Positions 27,101 to 36,526 of a stretch of DNA of 64,000 nt are shown here, in pieces. Position numbers and translations under genes: made by a program. Source of the stretch: Muricauda sp. MAR_2010_75 (GTDB lineage Bacteria; Bacteroidota; Bacteroidia; Flavobacteriales; Flavobacteriaceae); assembly GCF_000745185.1 (NCBI RefSeq), contig NZ_JQNJ01000001.1, positions 2,255,501-2,319,500 of the forward strand. Direction: 5' to 3'. The notes beneath the pieces are model-generated. The model worked only from the letters and a program-made list of their open reading frames with translations, had not been told where the DNA came from and did no database searches. The first letter of the stretch is position 1. Every line of letters begins with the position of its first letter.

Positions 27101-29365
27101 CTATTTTGCGATAGGAGCGGTCAAACAATGCTCCGGAATGCCAAAACCATCCACCAGAACCTCAATGTGGGGACGTAATTCCGTGGATAACCGTTCCACC
27201 CGTTGCCGAATGGCCTTGGATTTGGTTCCACTAATATAGCCTTGTTCCAAATACCATCGGGCATCCAAATGAATTTGATGCAACGCATAGAGCGCTCCCA
27301 GTTTTTCCAATAGACTTTTGTATTTGTCATCCTGAACGCTGGCACAAAAATCACTGAATATTTGATAGGCCAGTTCCACACTGTATGCCTTTCCCAAAGC
27401 CAGTAAATGGGTCTGTACCTTTAAAAAAGCTTGGTAGGAGGGCATCCCTTTTTTGATGTAACTACGAATGCGCATTGCTAAAGTGTATGTCAATCTACGG
27501 GTTCGGTAGTTAAAGGCGTGTTTGTGGAATTTTGGATTGTACAGGTGCTCTGCATCAACCTTATTGGAATAAAGTGGATTGATAGCTGTTAATTTGTCCG
27601 AAAGTTGCGTTTGCAATAATTTGAGTACCGATGCAAACCCAGCGCTGTTGAATTCCGCTTTAAAATCCGAAAGTACACCTTTGGCGGCCAATTGTAACAG
27701 CACGGTGTTGTCGCCTTCAAAAGTGGTAAAAATGTCTACATCGCCTTTTAGGTCAGCAATCCGGTTTTCCAATAAATACCCTTTTCCGCCGCACGCTTCC
27801 CGGCACTCTTGGATAGTTTCATTCGCAAACCAAGTGATTACCGATTTCAATCCGGCCACTTGGGTTTCAATTACCCGTTTGTCGGGTTTTGATTCGTCAC
27901 TGTAGCGTTTCATCATTTCTTCCAAAGTAACATGGTAAACATAGGCACTCGCCACAGCCGGGGTCAATCGTAGTTGATGGGTGGGGTAGTCCATAATCAA
28001 ATCCTCTTGCACCTTTACACTATCATTAAACTGTCTTCGGTTTAAGGCGTACTTTACTGCAATGGACAGAGCCATTTTGGCACCTCCTAAAGCCCCGCGC
28101 GCTACACAGATGCGTCCCCCAACCAATGTACCCAACATGGTAAAAAAGCGTTTGCTCGGATTTTTTATGGACGAATAATACGCGCCATTTGGTTTGATTT
28201 CGCCGTACTTATCCAAAAGATTTTCCCGTGGGACAGAAACATTGTTGAACCAAATTTTTCCATTGTCCACCCCGTTTAAACCGAGTTTGTAGCCGTTGTC
28301 CACAATGGTGATGCCTTCAAGTGGCTCATGCTTTTCATCTCGAAGGGGAACCAGAATGGCATGCACCCCTTCATTTTTTCCGTTGACAATCAATTGGGCA
28401 AAAACTGTCGCTATTTTGGAATGTAGCGCATTACCAATGTATTCCTTGTTGTCATTTTTACCAGGGGTATGGATGACAATGGAGTCGGTGGATGAATTAT
28501 ACGTAGCGGTAGTTTTGATGCCTCGTACATTGGACCCGTGTCCAGTTTCCGTCATGGCGAAACATCCCAATAGGTTGGTAGTTCCGGCATCGGATAAGTA
28601 TTGGTCGTGGTGTCTTTTGGTGCCCAATTTTTGAATACTGCCTCCAAAAAGCCCAAATTGCACCCCAAATTTTACCGCAAGACTACCTTCTACGAACATC
28701 AAGTGCTCAAAAATAGCCGCGTACGCTGGCATATTTCCAGTTCCTCCATATTCAGGAGGGTAAGCCATGGCGCCATGGCCCTTTTTGCCTAAAACTTCAA
28801 CCTGCTTCAAAACTTTGGCTCGGAATTCCTCTTTATTTCTTCGGATATCCCATTTGAAGATGGGCTGGTCCAAGAAGTTTCGGAATTCGTCGACCACCAA
28901 TGAATGGGGACCTTTCAAAAGACTATCCAATATCTTTGCATCATACTGGTCCGAAGTTTTCTCATGCACCACGTCAACCTCAAACAGATGGTTGTAATGA
29001 TTGGGTTGAATTCCCAAGTTGATTTCGATGTGTTTCAGATGGTCGTTAAAACCGAGATTTTCTGAATTCATTTGGGCCACCCGTTGACTGAGTGAGGTAA
29101 GGGGATAGGTATCACTTTCAATCAGTTTCACCCCTGAGCTTGCAATGGTGTGTTTCCAAGTTTTTAGCTCATCATCCGAAGGTGGATTTTCCCGGTTAAG
29201 CCAATATCGAAGTTGCTCTTTTTCACTGGGGTCCAGGGAATTGTCCTTTTCAATGGTGTTTTCAACAACGGAAATTTCTGAAGCGGACAACAAGTCATCG
29301 GACCAAATGACATAAAAAAAGGGGATGTATTGTAGTATTCCCAACGAATATTCAGTGGTAACCAT
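27101..29365 (-). CDS. Acyl-CoA dehydrogenase / acyl-CoA oxidase-like flavoenzyme
   Basis: 754 residues, far longer than standard acyl-CoA dehydrogenases (about 380). An N-terminal extension of about 150 residues precedes the catalytic core. The core has the flavin/substrate motif CFAMTETGHGSNVRG near residue 270, LGLNGVDNGKIWFNNVSVPRE in two adjoining pieces, and the ACGGKGYLLENRI and FTTFEGDNTVLLQ motifs. The Glu of FEG is the expected catalytic base. The layout resembles peroxisomal-type acyl-CoA oxidases more than beta-oxidation dehydrogenases, so fatty acyl-CoA is the probable substrate. Whether oxygen or an electron-transfer flavoprotein is the acceptor cannot be told. It is divergent from ruvB and convergent with the GIN gene. 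Confidence 0.88.
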   Translation of the reverse strand: MVTTEYSLGILQYIPFFYVIWSDDLLSASEISVVENTIEKDNSLDPSEKEQLRYWLNRENPPSDDELKTWKHTIASSGVKLIESDTYPLTSLSQRVAQMNSENLGFNDHLKHIEINLGIQPNHYNHLFEVDVVHEKTSDQYDAKILDSLLKGPHSLVVDEFRNFLDQPIFKWDIRRNKEEFRAKVLKQVEVLGKKGHGAMAYPPEYGGTGNMPAYAAIFEHLMFVEGSLAVKFGVQFGLFGGSIQKLGTKRHHDQYLSDAGTTNLLGCFAMTETGHGSNVRGIKTTATYNSSTDSIVIHTPGKNDNKEYIGNALHSKIATVFAQLIVNGKNEGVHAILVPLRDEKHEPLEGITIVDNGYKLGLNGVDNGKIWFNNVSVPRENLLDKYGEIKPNGAYYSSIKNPSKRFFTMLGTLVGGRICVARGALGGAKMALSIAVKYALNRRQFNDSVKVQEDLIMDYPTHQLRLTPAVASAYVYHVTLEEMMKRYSDESKPDKRVIETQVAGLKSVITWFANETIQECREACGGKGYLLENRIADLKGDVDIFTTFEGDNTVLLQLAAKGVLSDFKAEFNSAGFASVLKLLQTQLSDKLTAINPLYSNKVDAEHLYNPKFHKHAFNYRTRRLTYTLAMRIRSYIKKGMPSYQAFLKVQTHLLALGKAYSVELAYQIFSDFCASVQDDKYKSLLEKLGALYALHQIHLDARWYLEQGYISGTKSKAIRQRVERLSTELRPHIEVLVDGFGIPEHCLTAPIAK

Positions 29366-29485
29366 AATTTGAGGGTTGAGGCAAAGCCTGTAATTTCAGA
29401 ATAACTAAGGTAAGGCATAGATTTTTAAGAGATGTACACAAGTTCATTTTAAGGAAAATGGTTTCAGGCTCATGGGGTTTTCACC

Positions 29486-29493
29486 TATATTTG
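29486..29493 (+). promoter_or_regulatory. -7 box immediately before ruvB
   Basis: TATATTTG matches TAnnTTTG exactly and ends only seven bases before the ruvB ATG at 29501. TTTC at 29462-29465 with a 20-base spacer is a weak -33 candidate. Transcription would start at or next to the start codon, giving a leaderless mRNA. Confidence 0.6.
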
Positions 29494-29500
29494 TTAAGCG

Positions 29501-30523
29501 ATGAATGAACATTTAGACCCAACTGCCGAGAATTTTTCCCAAGAAGAGCTGGACATTGAAAGAGCGCTCAGGCCCATTACGTTTGATGATTTTACAGGTC
29601 AAGCACGGGTATTGGAAAACCTGAAAGTGTTTGTGGAGGCAGCCAATTTAAGGGGAGAAGCCTTGGACCATACCCTCTTTCACGGCCCTCCCGGATTGGG
29701 AAAGACCACCTTGGCCCATATTTTGGCCAATGAGTTGGGGGTAGGTATAAAAGTGACCTCAGGTCCGGTGTTGGATAAGCCAGGAGATTTGGCGGGACTG
29801 TTGACCAATTTGGAGGAACGGGATGTGCTGTTCATTGATGAAATCCATCGCCTGAGTCCCATAGTGGAAGAGTATCTCTACTCGGCCATGGAGGATTACA
29901 AAATTGATATTATGATTGAGACGGGCCCCAATGCCCGAACCGTGCAAATCAATCTAAGCCCATTTACGTTGATAGGCGCGACCACACGCTCTGGATTGCT
30001 CACCGCTCCCATGCGGGCACGATTTGGTATTCAAAGTCGATTGGAATACTACAATACCGAATTGCTTTCCACCATCGTGGAACGAAGTGCCGAAATTTTA
30101 AAAGTGCCCATCAGTCAGGACGCTGCCATAGAAATTGCCGGACGGAGTAGGGGAACCCCCCGAATCTGTAACGCATTGTTGCGAAGGGTACGGGATTTTG
30201 CCCAGATCAAGGGGAATGGAAACATCGATTTGGATATTTCCCAATTTAGCCTCAAAGCCTTGAATGTGGATGCACATGGTCTGGATGAAATGGACAACAA
30301 AATTCTTACGACTATCATTGATAAGTTCAAAGGTGGCCCGGTGGGGATCACCACCTTGGCCACGGCGGTTTCGGAAAGTGCGGAGACCATTGAGGAAGTT
30401 TATGAGCCTTTCCTGATTCAACAAGGGTTTATCATGCGCACCCCAAGAGGGCGTGAGGTGACTGAATTGGCCTATAAGCATTTGGGTAAGTTAAAAGATG
30501 GTGGTCAAAATCAATTGTTTTAA
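29501..30523 (+). CDS. ruvB: Holliday junction branch migration ATPase RuvB
   Basis: 340 residues of the AAA+ motor that drives branch migration with RuvA. Walker A is [10 protein letters not shown] at residues 61-70 and Walker B LFIDEIHR at 110-117. Sensor 1 (GATTRSG) and the arginine-finger region (MRARFG) are present, as is the C-terminal winged helix ([20 protein letters not shown]). Length is normal. It is not beside ruvA, which lies 6 kb away at 36.5 kb, and ruvC is absent from the window. The start codon follows a promoter -7 box by seven bases, so the message may be leaderless. Confidence 0.97.
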   Translation: MNEHLDPTAENFSQEELDIERALRPITFDDFTGQARVLENLKVFVEAANLRGEALDHTLFHGPPGLGKTTLAHILANELGVGIKVTSGPVLDKPGDLAGLLTNLEERDVLFIDEIHRLSPIVEEYLYSAMEDYKIDIMIETGPNARTVQINLSPFTLIGATTRSGLLTAPMRARFGIQSRLEYYNTELLSTIVERSAEILKVPISQDAAIEIAGRSRGTPRICNALLRRVRDFAQIKGNGNIDLDISQFSLKALNVDAHGLDEMDNKILTTIIDKFKGGPVGITTLATAVSESAETIEEVYEPFLIQQGFIMRTPRGREVTELAYKHLGKLKDGGQNQLF

Positions 30524-30535
30524 AATTTGAGCATT

Positions 30536-30567
30536 TTGTACAATTGGGAAAGCAAATTGTACAATTG
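30536..30567. promoter_or_regulatory. Two TTGTACAATTG sites 21 bases apart
   Basis: The 11-base sequence TTGTACAATTG occurs at 30536-30546 and again at 30557-30567. Each copy contains the palindrome TTGTACAA. The 21-base spacing, two helical turns, places both on the same DNA face upstream of the cytochrome gene at 30623. This looks like a tandem operator for an unknown regulator. Confidence 0.5.
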
Positions 30568-30622
30568 TGAATTTCCGTGTTTTTCTTGTTTGTAACATTG
30601 CCGCGATTTATTCGCAAAAACA

Positions 30623-31213
30623 ATGAAAAAACAAAGAAAACTTGCTAAAATTTTAGGCTTATTGGGCCTATTTATCCTTCTTGTTTCATGTCAACAGAAA
30701 AAGGAAAAGTCCCTTGAGGAAATAGTGGAAAATCAAATTCCTATCATGGATTTGGTTGAGCATGGGAAATATATGGTAGATGTTTTGGGCTGCGCTGATT
30801 GCCATACACCAAAAAAAATGACCGATAAAGGCCCGGTCTTCGATATGGAAAAATATTTAATGGGCTATGATGCTTCCCAAGATATGCCCCCTGTTCCTGA
30901 AAATGTTCCTATTGGACCGTGGGTTCTTTTTAAAGGAGATCTAACAGCTGCCGTGGGACCTTGGGGAACGTCTTACGCGGGAAACTTAACACCACATGGA
31001 ACAGGAATTGGCAACTGGACATTGGAGCAATTTACCAAGGTATTGCGTGAGGCCAAGTTTAAAGGAATGGATAATACTCGACCAATAATGCCACCAATGC
31101 CTACAAACTATGCTAACCTTAAGGATGAGGATATTGAGGCGATTTTTGTCTATCTGAAGTCAATCAAACCTATTGAAAATGTGGTTCCGGGATACCAGCC
31201 GCCAACCTCATAG
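30623..31213 (+). CDS. Monoheme cytochrome c lipoprotein
   Basis: 196 residues. The lipobox LLVSC gives lipidated Cys23. A single heme-binding motif CADCH lies at residues 57-61. A likely axial Met is in PIMPPMPTNY near residue 158, followed by the usual DEDIEAIFVYLKSIKPI helix of class I cytochromes. It resembles cytochrome subunits of membrane alcohol/aldehyde dehydrogenases, but no dehydrogenase gene is adjacent, so it may be a stand-alone periplasmic electron carrier. Upstream are two TTGTACAATTG repeats and a weak -7-like TAACATTG at 30593-30600. A terminator-like hairpin follows at 31249. Confidence 0.88.
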   Translation: MKKQRKLAKILGLLGLFILLVSCQQKKEKSLEEIVENQIPIMDLVEHGKYMVDVLGCADCHTPKKMTDKGPVFDMEKYLMGYDASQDMPPVPENVPIGPWVLFKGDLTAAVGPWGTSYAGNLTPHGTGIGNWTLEQFTKVLREAKFKGMDNTRPIMPPMPTNYANLKDEDIEAIFVYLKSIKPIENVVPGYQPPTS

Positions 31214-31248
31214 TTGTAGTTTTTCACATAATTAATCAATCAAAAAAC

Positions 31249-31271
31249 AAACGGGGCCAACTGCTCCGTTT
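31249..31271 (+). terminator. Terminator of the cytochrome lipoprotein gene
   Basis: The arms AAACGGGGC and GCTCCGTTT pair with one G-T wobble around the loop CAACT, with a short T run. It lies 36 bases after the stop. Confidence 0.7.
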
Positions 31272-31338
31272 TGTATTTATGTACTAAGTTTTTAGAGAAC
31301 ATCATCAGTCAAGACCCACGTCTATTTTAAAAAATAGG

Positions 31339-31346
31339 TATTTTTG
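31339..31346 (+). promoter_or_regulatory. -7-like box immediately before queG
   Basis: TATTTTTG matches TAnnTTTG and ends four bases before the GTG at 31351. An in-frame TGA at 31345-31347 prevents an earlier start, so if this box is used the mRNA has almost no leader. No TTG is seen at the expected -33 position. Confidence 0.45.
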
Positions 31347-31350
31347 ACGT

Positions 31351-32271
31351 GTGTCCAAGATAGCAAATACCCGACTGATAAAAACCGAAGCCAAGCGCCT
31401 CGGTTTTTTGTCTTGTGGTGTTTCTAAAGCAGAGTTTCTTGAGGAAGAAGCACCACGACTTGAAAAGTGGCTCAACCAGAATAGGCATGGGGAGATGCAG
31501 TACATGGAAAACCATTTTGACAAACGTTTGGACCCCACAAAGTTGGTGGAAGGTTCAAAATCGGTCATTTCCTTGTTGTTGAATTACTACCCTTCCGAAA
31601 AACAAAATCCAGATTCCTACAAGATTTCCAAATATGCCTACGGGATGGATTATCACTTTGTGATAAAGGATAAGCTTAAAAGTTTGTTGCAGTTTATCCA
31701 GGAAGAAATTGGGGAGGTGTACGGAAGGGCTTTTGTGGATTCAGCCCCGGTTTTGGACAAAGCTTGGGCCGCTCGAAGTGGACTCGGATGGATGGGAAAA
31801 CACAGCAACCTTTTGACCCAACAAGTGGGCTCCTTTTACTTTATAGCCGAACTCATTGTGGATTTGGAACTGGAATATGACACCCCGGTCACGGACCACT
31901 GTGGTACGTGCACTGCTTGTATTGATGCCTGCCCTACCGAAGCCATTGTTGAGCCATATGTGGTGGATGGCAGCAAGTGCATTTCCTATTTCACCATTGA
32001 ATTAAAGAATGAGATTCCTTCGGAATTCCACGGAAAGTTTGATGAATGGATGTTCGGTTGCGATGTATGCCAAGATGTATGCCCATGGAACCGATTTTCA
32101 AAACCCCATAACGAACCCCTGTTCAATCCAAGTCCAGAATTGTTATCGTTTACCAAAAAGGACTGGGAAGAAATCACAGAGGATGTATTCAAAAAAATAT
32201 TTAAGGATTCAGCGGTAAAACGGACTAAACTCTCCGGTCTAAAACGCAATATTGATTTTATCAAAGAATAA
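31351..32271 (+). CDS. queG: Epoxyqueuosine reductase QueG
   Basis: 306 residues. QueG carries out the last step of queuosine synthesis, reducing epoxyqueuosine in the wobble position of tRNA using cobalamin and two 4Fe-4S clusters. Visible features are the catalytic-region [20 protein letters not shown] (Asp130), the first cluster motif [12 protein letters not shown] (Cys184, 187, 190, 194), CISY at 210, and the second motif [11 protein letters not shown] (Cys237, 240, 244). The family's C-terminal HEAT-repeat region is short here. The GTG start at 31351 is forced by a stop codon just upstream; the first residues [10 protein letters not shown] match the normal beginning of the family. Confidence 0.95.
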   Translation: MSKIANTRLIKTEAKRLGFLSCGVSKAEFLEEEAPRLEKWLNQNRHGEMQYMENHFDKRLDPTKLVEGSKSVISLLLNYYPSEKQNPDSYKISKYAYGMDYHFVIKDKLKSLLQFIQEEIGEVYGRAFVDSAPVLDKAWAARSGLGWMGKHSNLLTQQVGSFYFIAELIVDLELEYDTPVTDHCGTCTACIDACPTEAIVEPYVVDGSKCISYFTIELKNEIPSEFHGKFDEWMFGCDVCQDVCPWNRFSKPHNEPLFNPSPELLSFTKKDWEEITEDVFKKIFKDSAVKRTKLSGLKRNIDFIKE

Positions 32272-32392
32272 GACGGCCATCCAAGAATTGTTTTACAGGC
32301 ATAGCGAAAAAATGTTATCTTGAAGGCGGGTTCATTGAGGAATTCGTATTTATTCCATGCCCATATTGCAAACTAACTAAACTCACACAATA

Positions 32393-34066
32393 ATGAAGAT
32401 TACCAAACCAAGGTTGAGCTTTTGGCAAATCTGGAATATGAACGTTGGATTCTTCGGGATCCAATTCAGTTTTGGTCTACAACAAACCGCTGTTAGTCCT
32501 ATTTTTTCCTTTTTAGGAGCCCATCATGACGAGTTGCCCCTTTTGAATTTGGCTGGTCCTGTAACCGGGTTACTGATTCAACCCATTATTGGGGCCATAT
32601 CCGATAAAACGTGGTCTCCCAAATGGGGCGGACGACGTAAACCGTTCTTTTTAATTGGGGCCATTTTGGCCAGTTTATGTTTGTTCGCCTTCCCATTTAG
32701 CCCTGAATTGTGGTTTGCTGTGGGGCTTTTATGGATTTTGGATGCAGGTAACAATACGGCCATGGAACCCTACCGCGCCTTTGTGGGTGACAAACTTCCA
32801 GATAGTCAGTTGACTTTTGGTTACCAAATGCAGAGTCTTTTTGTGGGAGCTGGGATTACCTTGGCCAACCTATCGCTCTTTATGTTCCAACATTGGTTCA
32901 GTACCCCAGTTGAAGGGAGTGGTCTTTTTGATACTACCGCTGAGAGTGTATCATCCATTCCAACGTGGGTATACTACTCCTTCTTTTTGGGTGCTTTGGC
33001 CTCCATTGGAACCGTGATGTGGTCTGTTTGGAAAACTCCAGAAATTCCACCGATACCTGAAGAGCTAGAAGAAATCAAAAAACTGAATGAGAATACACCG
33101 GCACCCATTATCCAGATATTGAGTGTGCTTTTTGTTATTTTTTCTGTACCACTTGCCTTGGGCTATTTATTGGGTGGCGTATATCCGTCACTATGGGATA
33201 ATATTAACCTATGGGTGATCATTGTTTTGGTATTTGCTTTTTTATGGTTGTATATGCTGTACCGCATTATCAAGAAAAATACAGAAAACCCTACCATCAA
33301 GAAATTGGGCGAGACCTTAAATCCATTACTTGAGGCTGCCGAAGCTATTGGGGTTATGCCTGGGTTTTTATGGAAATTGGCTGCAGTCTATCTGTTTCAA
33401 TGGTACGCGTTGTTCGTCTACTGGCAATTTATGCCGCCCATGTTGCGTAGCAGTTTATTTGGTATCACCAATGAAGATAATGAACGTTTTGAATCCATAA
33501 TGTCTTCCTTTAGGGAAGGAGCCCAGATCAGTGCTGAAGATATGTCCTTTGCAGAGCAGGTTCAATCCTTGGCAGAACAAGCACTGGGTCATGCAGGTTT
33601 AATGAACGGAACGTACAATTTTGTGACCATGTTGGTGGCTTTGGCCTTGGTGCCCATTGCTTCACGGATTGGTTCTAAATTGGTGTATGTACTCTGCTTG
33701 TTCCTTACAGGTGTGGCTATGTTGAGCATGCCTTTTATTACAGACAAATGGTTACTATTGGCTCCCATGGTGCTGTTTGGAATTGGCTGGGCCGCCATGA
33801 TGGGGATACCCTACGCCATGGTTTCCAAAGTAATTCCAGAAGAACGGCGGGGTGTGTATATGGGTATTGTAAACATGATGATTGTGATTCCCATGCTGAT
33901 TCAAACCGTAAGTTTTGGTCCCATCATCAAGAATTGGATGGGCAACAGTGCCATCAATGCAATTTTGTTTGGGGGTGTGTTTTTTATCATAGCGGGCGTA
34001 TTGGCCATGCGTCTTAACCTCCCTAAAGACAAAAGAGATTCTGAACTGGATACAGAAATACCATAA
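32393..34066 (+). CDS. MFS transporter of the SLC45/sugar-proton symporter type
   Basis: 557 residues with about twelve hydrophobic segments. N-terminal features include WNMNVGFFGIQFSFGLQQTA, the loop motif GAISDKTWSPKWGGRRKPF (the MFS motif between segments 2 and 3 with RRKP) and DAGNNTAMEPYRAFVGDKL. These match the SLC45-like family, whose bacterial members carry maltose, sucrose or other disaccharides with protons. A polar insertion around residues 375-400 sits in the central loop. No sugar hydrolase or regulator gene adjoins it, so the substrate is open. Monocistronic by spacing. Confidence 0.88.
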   Translation: MKITKPRLSFWQIWNMNVGFFGIQFSFGLQQTAVSPIFSFLGAHHDELPLLNLAGPVTGLLIQPIIGAISDKTWSPKWGGRRKPFFLIGAILASLCLFAFPFSPELWFAVGLLWILDAGNNTAMEPYRAFVGDKLPDSQLTFGYQMQSLFVGAGITLANLSLFMFQHWFSTPVEGSGLFDTTAESVSSIPTWVYYSFFLGALASIGTVMWSVWKTPEIPPIPEELEEIKKLNENTPAPIIQILSVLFVIFSVPLALGYLLGGVYPSLWDNINLWVIIVLVFAFLWLYMLYRIIKKNTENPTIKKLGETLNPLLEAAEAIGVMPGFLWKLAAVYLFQWYALFVYWQFMPPMLRSSLFGITNEDNERFESIMSSFREGAQISAEDMSFAEQVQSLAEQALGHAGLMNGTYNFVTMLVALALVPIASRIGSKLVYVLCLFLTGVAMLSMPFITDKWLLLAPMVLFGIGWAAMMGIPYAMVSKVIPEERRGVYMGIVNMMIVIPMLIQTVSFGPIIKNWMGNSAINAILFGGVFFIIAGVLAMRLNLPKDKRDSELDTEIP

Positions 34067-34192
34067 AATGTAGAAAGGCAATTAGGGGTGGGCATTATTG
34101 TTTTGCATTTAACTTTTATATCAAAATTGGTGTCTATCGTATTACCTTAAAACCAATGAATGCCCTACCTTTACCCTTTCATTAACTACTAT

Positions 34193-36493
34193 ATGAGTAA
34201 GGAAAAACAAAGAAGGGAAGCGTTGCTTTATCACGCAAAACCGCAACCGGGAAAGATAAAGATAGTACCGACCAAACCGTATTCAACGCAAAGAGACTTG
34301 GCATTGGCCTACTCGCCGGGGGTGGCAGAGCCCTGTTTGGAGATAGAAAAAAATAAGGACGATGTCTACAAATACACCGCCAAGGGAAACATCGTGGCCG
34401 TGATTTCAAATGGAACCGCCGTTTTGGGGCTGGGAAATATTGGACCCGAAGCTTCAAAACCAGTTATGGAGGGGAAAAGTCTTTTATTCAAGATTTTTGC
34501 GGATATCGATGGAATTGATATTGAGCTGGACACAGAAGACGTGGACAAATTCATTGAAACGGTCAAGACCATTGCCCCAACTTTTGGAGGAATCAACCTA
34601 GAAGATATCAAAGCTCCGGAAGCCTTTGAGATTGAACGTCGACTTAAAGAGGAATTGGATATTCCCGTAATGCACGACGACCAGCACGGAACGGCCATTA
34701 TTTCGGCGGCAGCTTTGCTGAATGCCTTGGAATTGACCAATCAAAAGATTGATGAAGTGAAAATAGTGGTCAGTGGAGCCGGAGCTGCGGCAGTTTCCTG
34801 TACAAAACTCTACAAGGCCTTTGGAGCGAAGGCAGAGAATATTGTAATGCTGGACAGTAAGGGGGTCATCCGGAGTGACCGTGAAAGCTTGAGTGAGGAG
34901 AAGAAAGAATTTGCCACCGATAGGAAGATAGATACCTTGGAAGAGGCCATGAAAGATGCTGATGTGTTCATCGGGCTTTCCATTGCCGATATTGTGACCC
35001 CAAAAATGCTCAAGTCCATGGCCGATGACCCGATAGTCTTTGCCATGGCCAACCCAAACCCAGAAATCGACTACAATTTGGCCTTGAAAACCCGAAAAGA
35101 TGTCATTATGGCCACGGGGCGTTCCGACCATCCCAACCAAGTGAACAACGTGCTTGGTTTCCCCTTTATTTTTAGGGGAGCCTTGGATGTTAGGGCGACC
35201 AAGATCAACGAAGAAATGAAAATGGCCGCGGTTCGTGCTTTGGCCGACCTGACACGCGAATCCGTGCCGGAGCAGGTAAATATTGCCTATGACACTACCC
35301 GTTTGGCCTTTGGAAAGGAGTACATCATCCCAAAACCATTTGACCCACGTTTGATCACAAAAATCCCACCGGCAGTGGCAAAGGCTGCTATGGAAAGTGG
35401 TGTGGCCAAATTCCCCATTCAGGATTGGGATAAATACGAGGAAGAACTCTACCAAAGATCGGGCAACGATAATAAAGTGGTGCGGTTGATGCACAATCGG
35501 GCCAAGTTAAACCCAAAACGAGTTGTTTTTGCAGAAGCTGAGTTGTTGGATGTGTTGAAAGCAGCCCAAATTGTACATGATGAAGGTATCGCCATTCCTA
35601 TACTTCTAGGTCATAAGGAAACCATTGAGAAATTAAAGAAAGACCTTGATTTTGATGCTGAGGTGCCAATTATTGATCCAAGATCGGATGAGGCCAGCGA
35701 AATGCGGACCAAATATGCCTTAAAGTTTTGGGAAACCAGAAAACGAAAAGGAGAGACCAAATATAGTGCCCGAGTTAGTATGGGCAAGCGAAACTATTTT
35801 GGGGCCATGATGCTCAAGGAAGGGGATGCCGATGGAATGATTTCCGGGTATTCAAGAGCTTATCCAAGGGTTTTAAAACCTGTTTTTGAAGTTTTGGGCC
35901 GAGCCAAAGGCGTGAAAAATGCATCCACGGTGAACATTATGATTACCGAAAGAGGACCTCTTTTCTTGGCAGATACCTCCATTAATATTGATCCAAATGC
36001 TGAAGAGCTGGCAGAAATAGCCCAAATGACCGCCAATGTAGCCAAGACCTTTGGCTTTAGTCCGGTCATGGCCATGTTGTCCTATGCCAATTTTGGATCG
36101 TCCGGTCACCCACATGCCCAAAAGGTTAGGGAAGCGGTAAAGATTCTTCATGAGAAAAATCCGGAATTGGTCGTTGATGGAGAGATTCAGACAGATTTTG
36201 CCTTGAGTCAAGAACTGTGCAATAACAATTTTCCGTTCTCAAAAATTTCTGGGAAGAAAGTAAATACCTTGATTTTCCCTAATTTGGAATCGGCCAACAT
36301 AACCTATAAACTGCTCAAGGGATTGCATGAAGCGGATTCCATAGGTCCAATTATGGTAGGTTTGCCCAGAGCGGCCCACATTATTCAGTTGGGTGCCAGC
36401 GTTGATGAAATGGTGAATATGGCGGCAGTGGCCGTAATTGATGCCCAAGAACGGGAAAAAAGAAGAAAAGCCCGGATGGAATCCGAATCCTAG
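34193..36493 (+). CDS. maeB: NADP-dependent malic enzyme with phosphotransacetylase-like domain
   Basis: About 766 residues starting MSKEKQRREALLYHAKP. The first half is the malic enzyme: YSTQRDLALAYSPGVAEPCL, the metal-site segment VMHDDQHGTAIISAAALLNAL, and the nucleotide fold VVSGAGAAAVSCTKLY. The second half (after about residue 420) is the phosphotransacetylase-like regulatory domain, with YSRAYPRVLKPVFEVLG and SYANFGSSGHPHAQKV. It decarboxylates malate to pyruvate and makes NADPH. An ATG 33 bases upstream is in frame, but the conserved MSKEKQRR beginning favours 34193. It is followed by ruvA after 33 bases, an order that may be co-transcribed. Confidence 0.95.
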   Translation: MSKEKQRREALLYHAKPQPGKIKIVPTKPYSTQRDLALAYSPGVAEPCLEIEKNKDDVYKYTAKGNIVAVISNGTAVLGLGNIGPEASKPVMEGKSLLFKIFADIDGIDIELDTEDVDKFIETVKTIAPTFGGINLEDIKAPEAFEIERRLKEELDIPVMHDDQHGTAIISAAALLNALELTNQKIDEVKIVVSGAGAAAVSCTKLYKAFGAKAENIVMLDSKGVIRSDRESLSEEKKEFATDRKIDTLEEAMKDADVFIGLSIADIVTPKMLKSMADDPIVFAMANPNPEIDYNLALKTRKDVIMATGRSDHPNQVNNVLGFPFIFRGALDVRATKINEEMKMAAVRALADLTRESVPEQVNIAYDTTRLAFGKEYIIPKPFDPRLITKIPPAVAKAAMESGVAKFPIQDWDKYEEELYQRSGNDNKVVRLMHNRAKLNPKRVVFAEAELLDVLKAAQIVHDEGIAIPILLGHKETIEKLKKDLDFDAEVPIIDPRSDEASEMRTKYALKFWETRKRKGETKYSARVSMGKRNYFGAMMLKEGDADGMISGYSRAYPRVLKPVFEVLGRAKGVKNASTVNIMITERGPLFLADTSINIDPNAEELAEIAQMTANVAKTFGFSPVMAMLSYANFGSSGHPHAQKVREAVKILHEKNPELVVDGEIQTDFALSQELCNNNFPFSKISGKKVNTLIFPNLESANITYKLLKGLHEADSIGPIMVGLPRAAHIIQLGASVDEMVNMAAVAVIDAQEREKRRKARMESES

Positions 36494-36526
36494 TTTCAAA
36501 ATCAAAAGCAATCTGAAGTTCACGAA

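Noticed and set aside
34598..35494. 298-codon antisense frame inside maeB
   Set aside because: The protein is His/Gly/Phe-rich nonsense typical of the complement of a conserved gene; maeB itself is certain.
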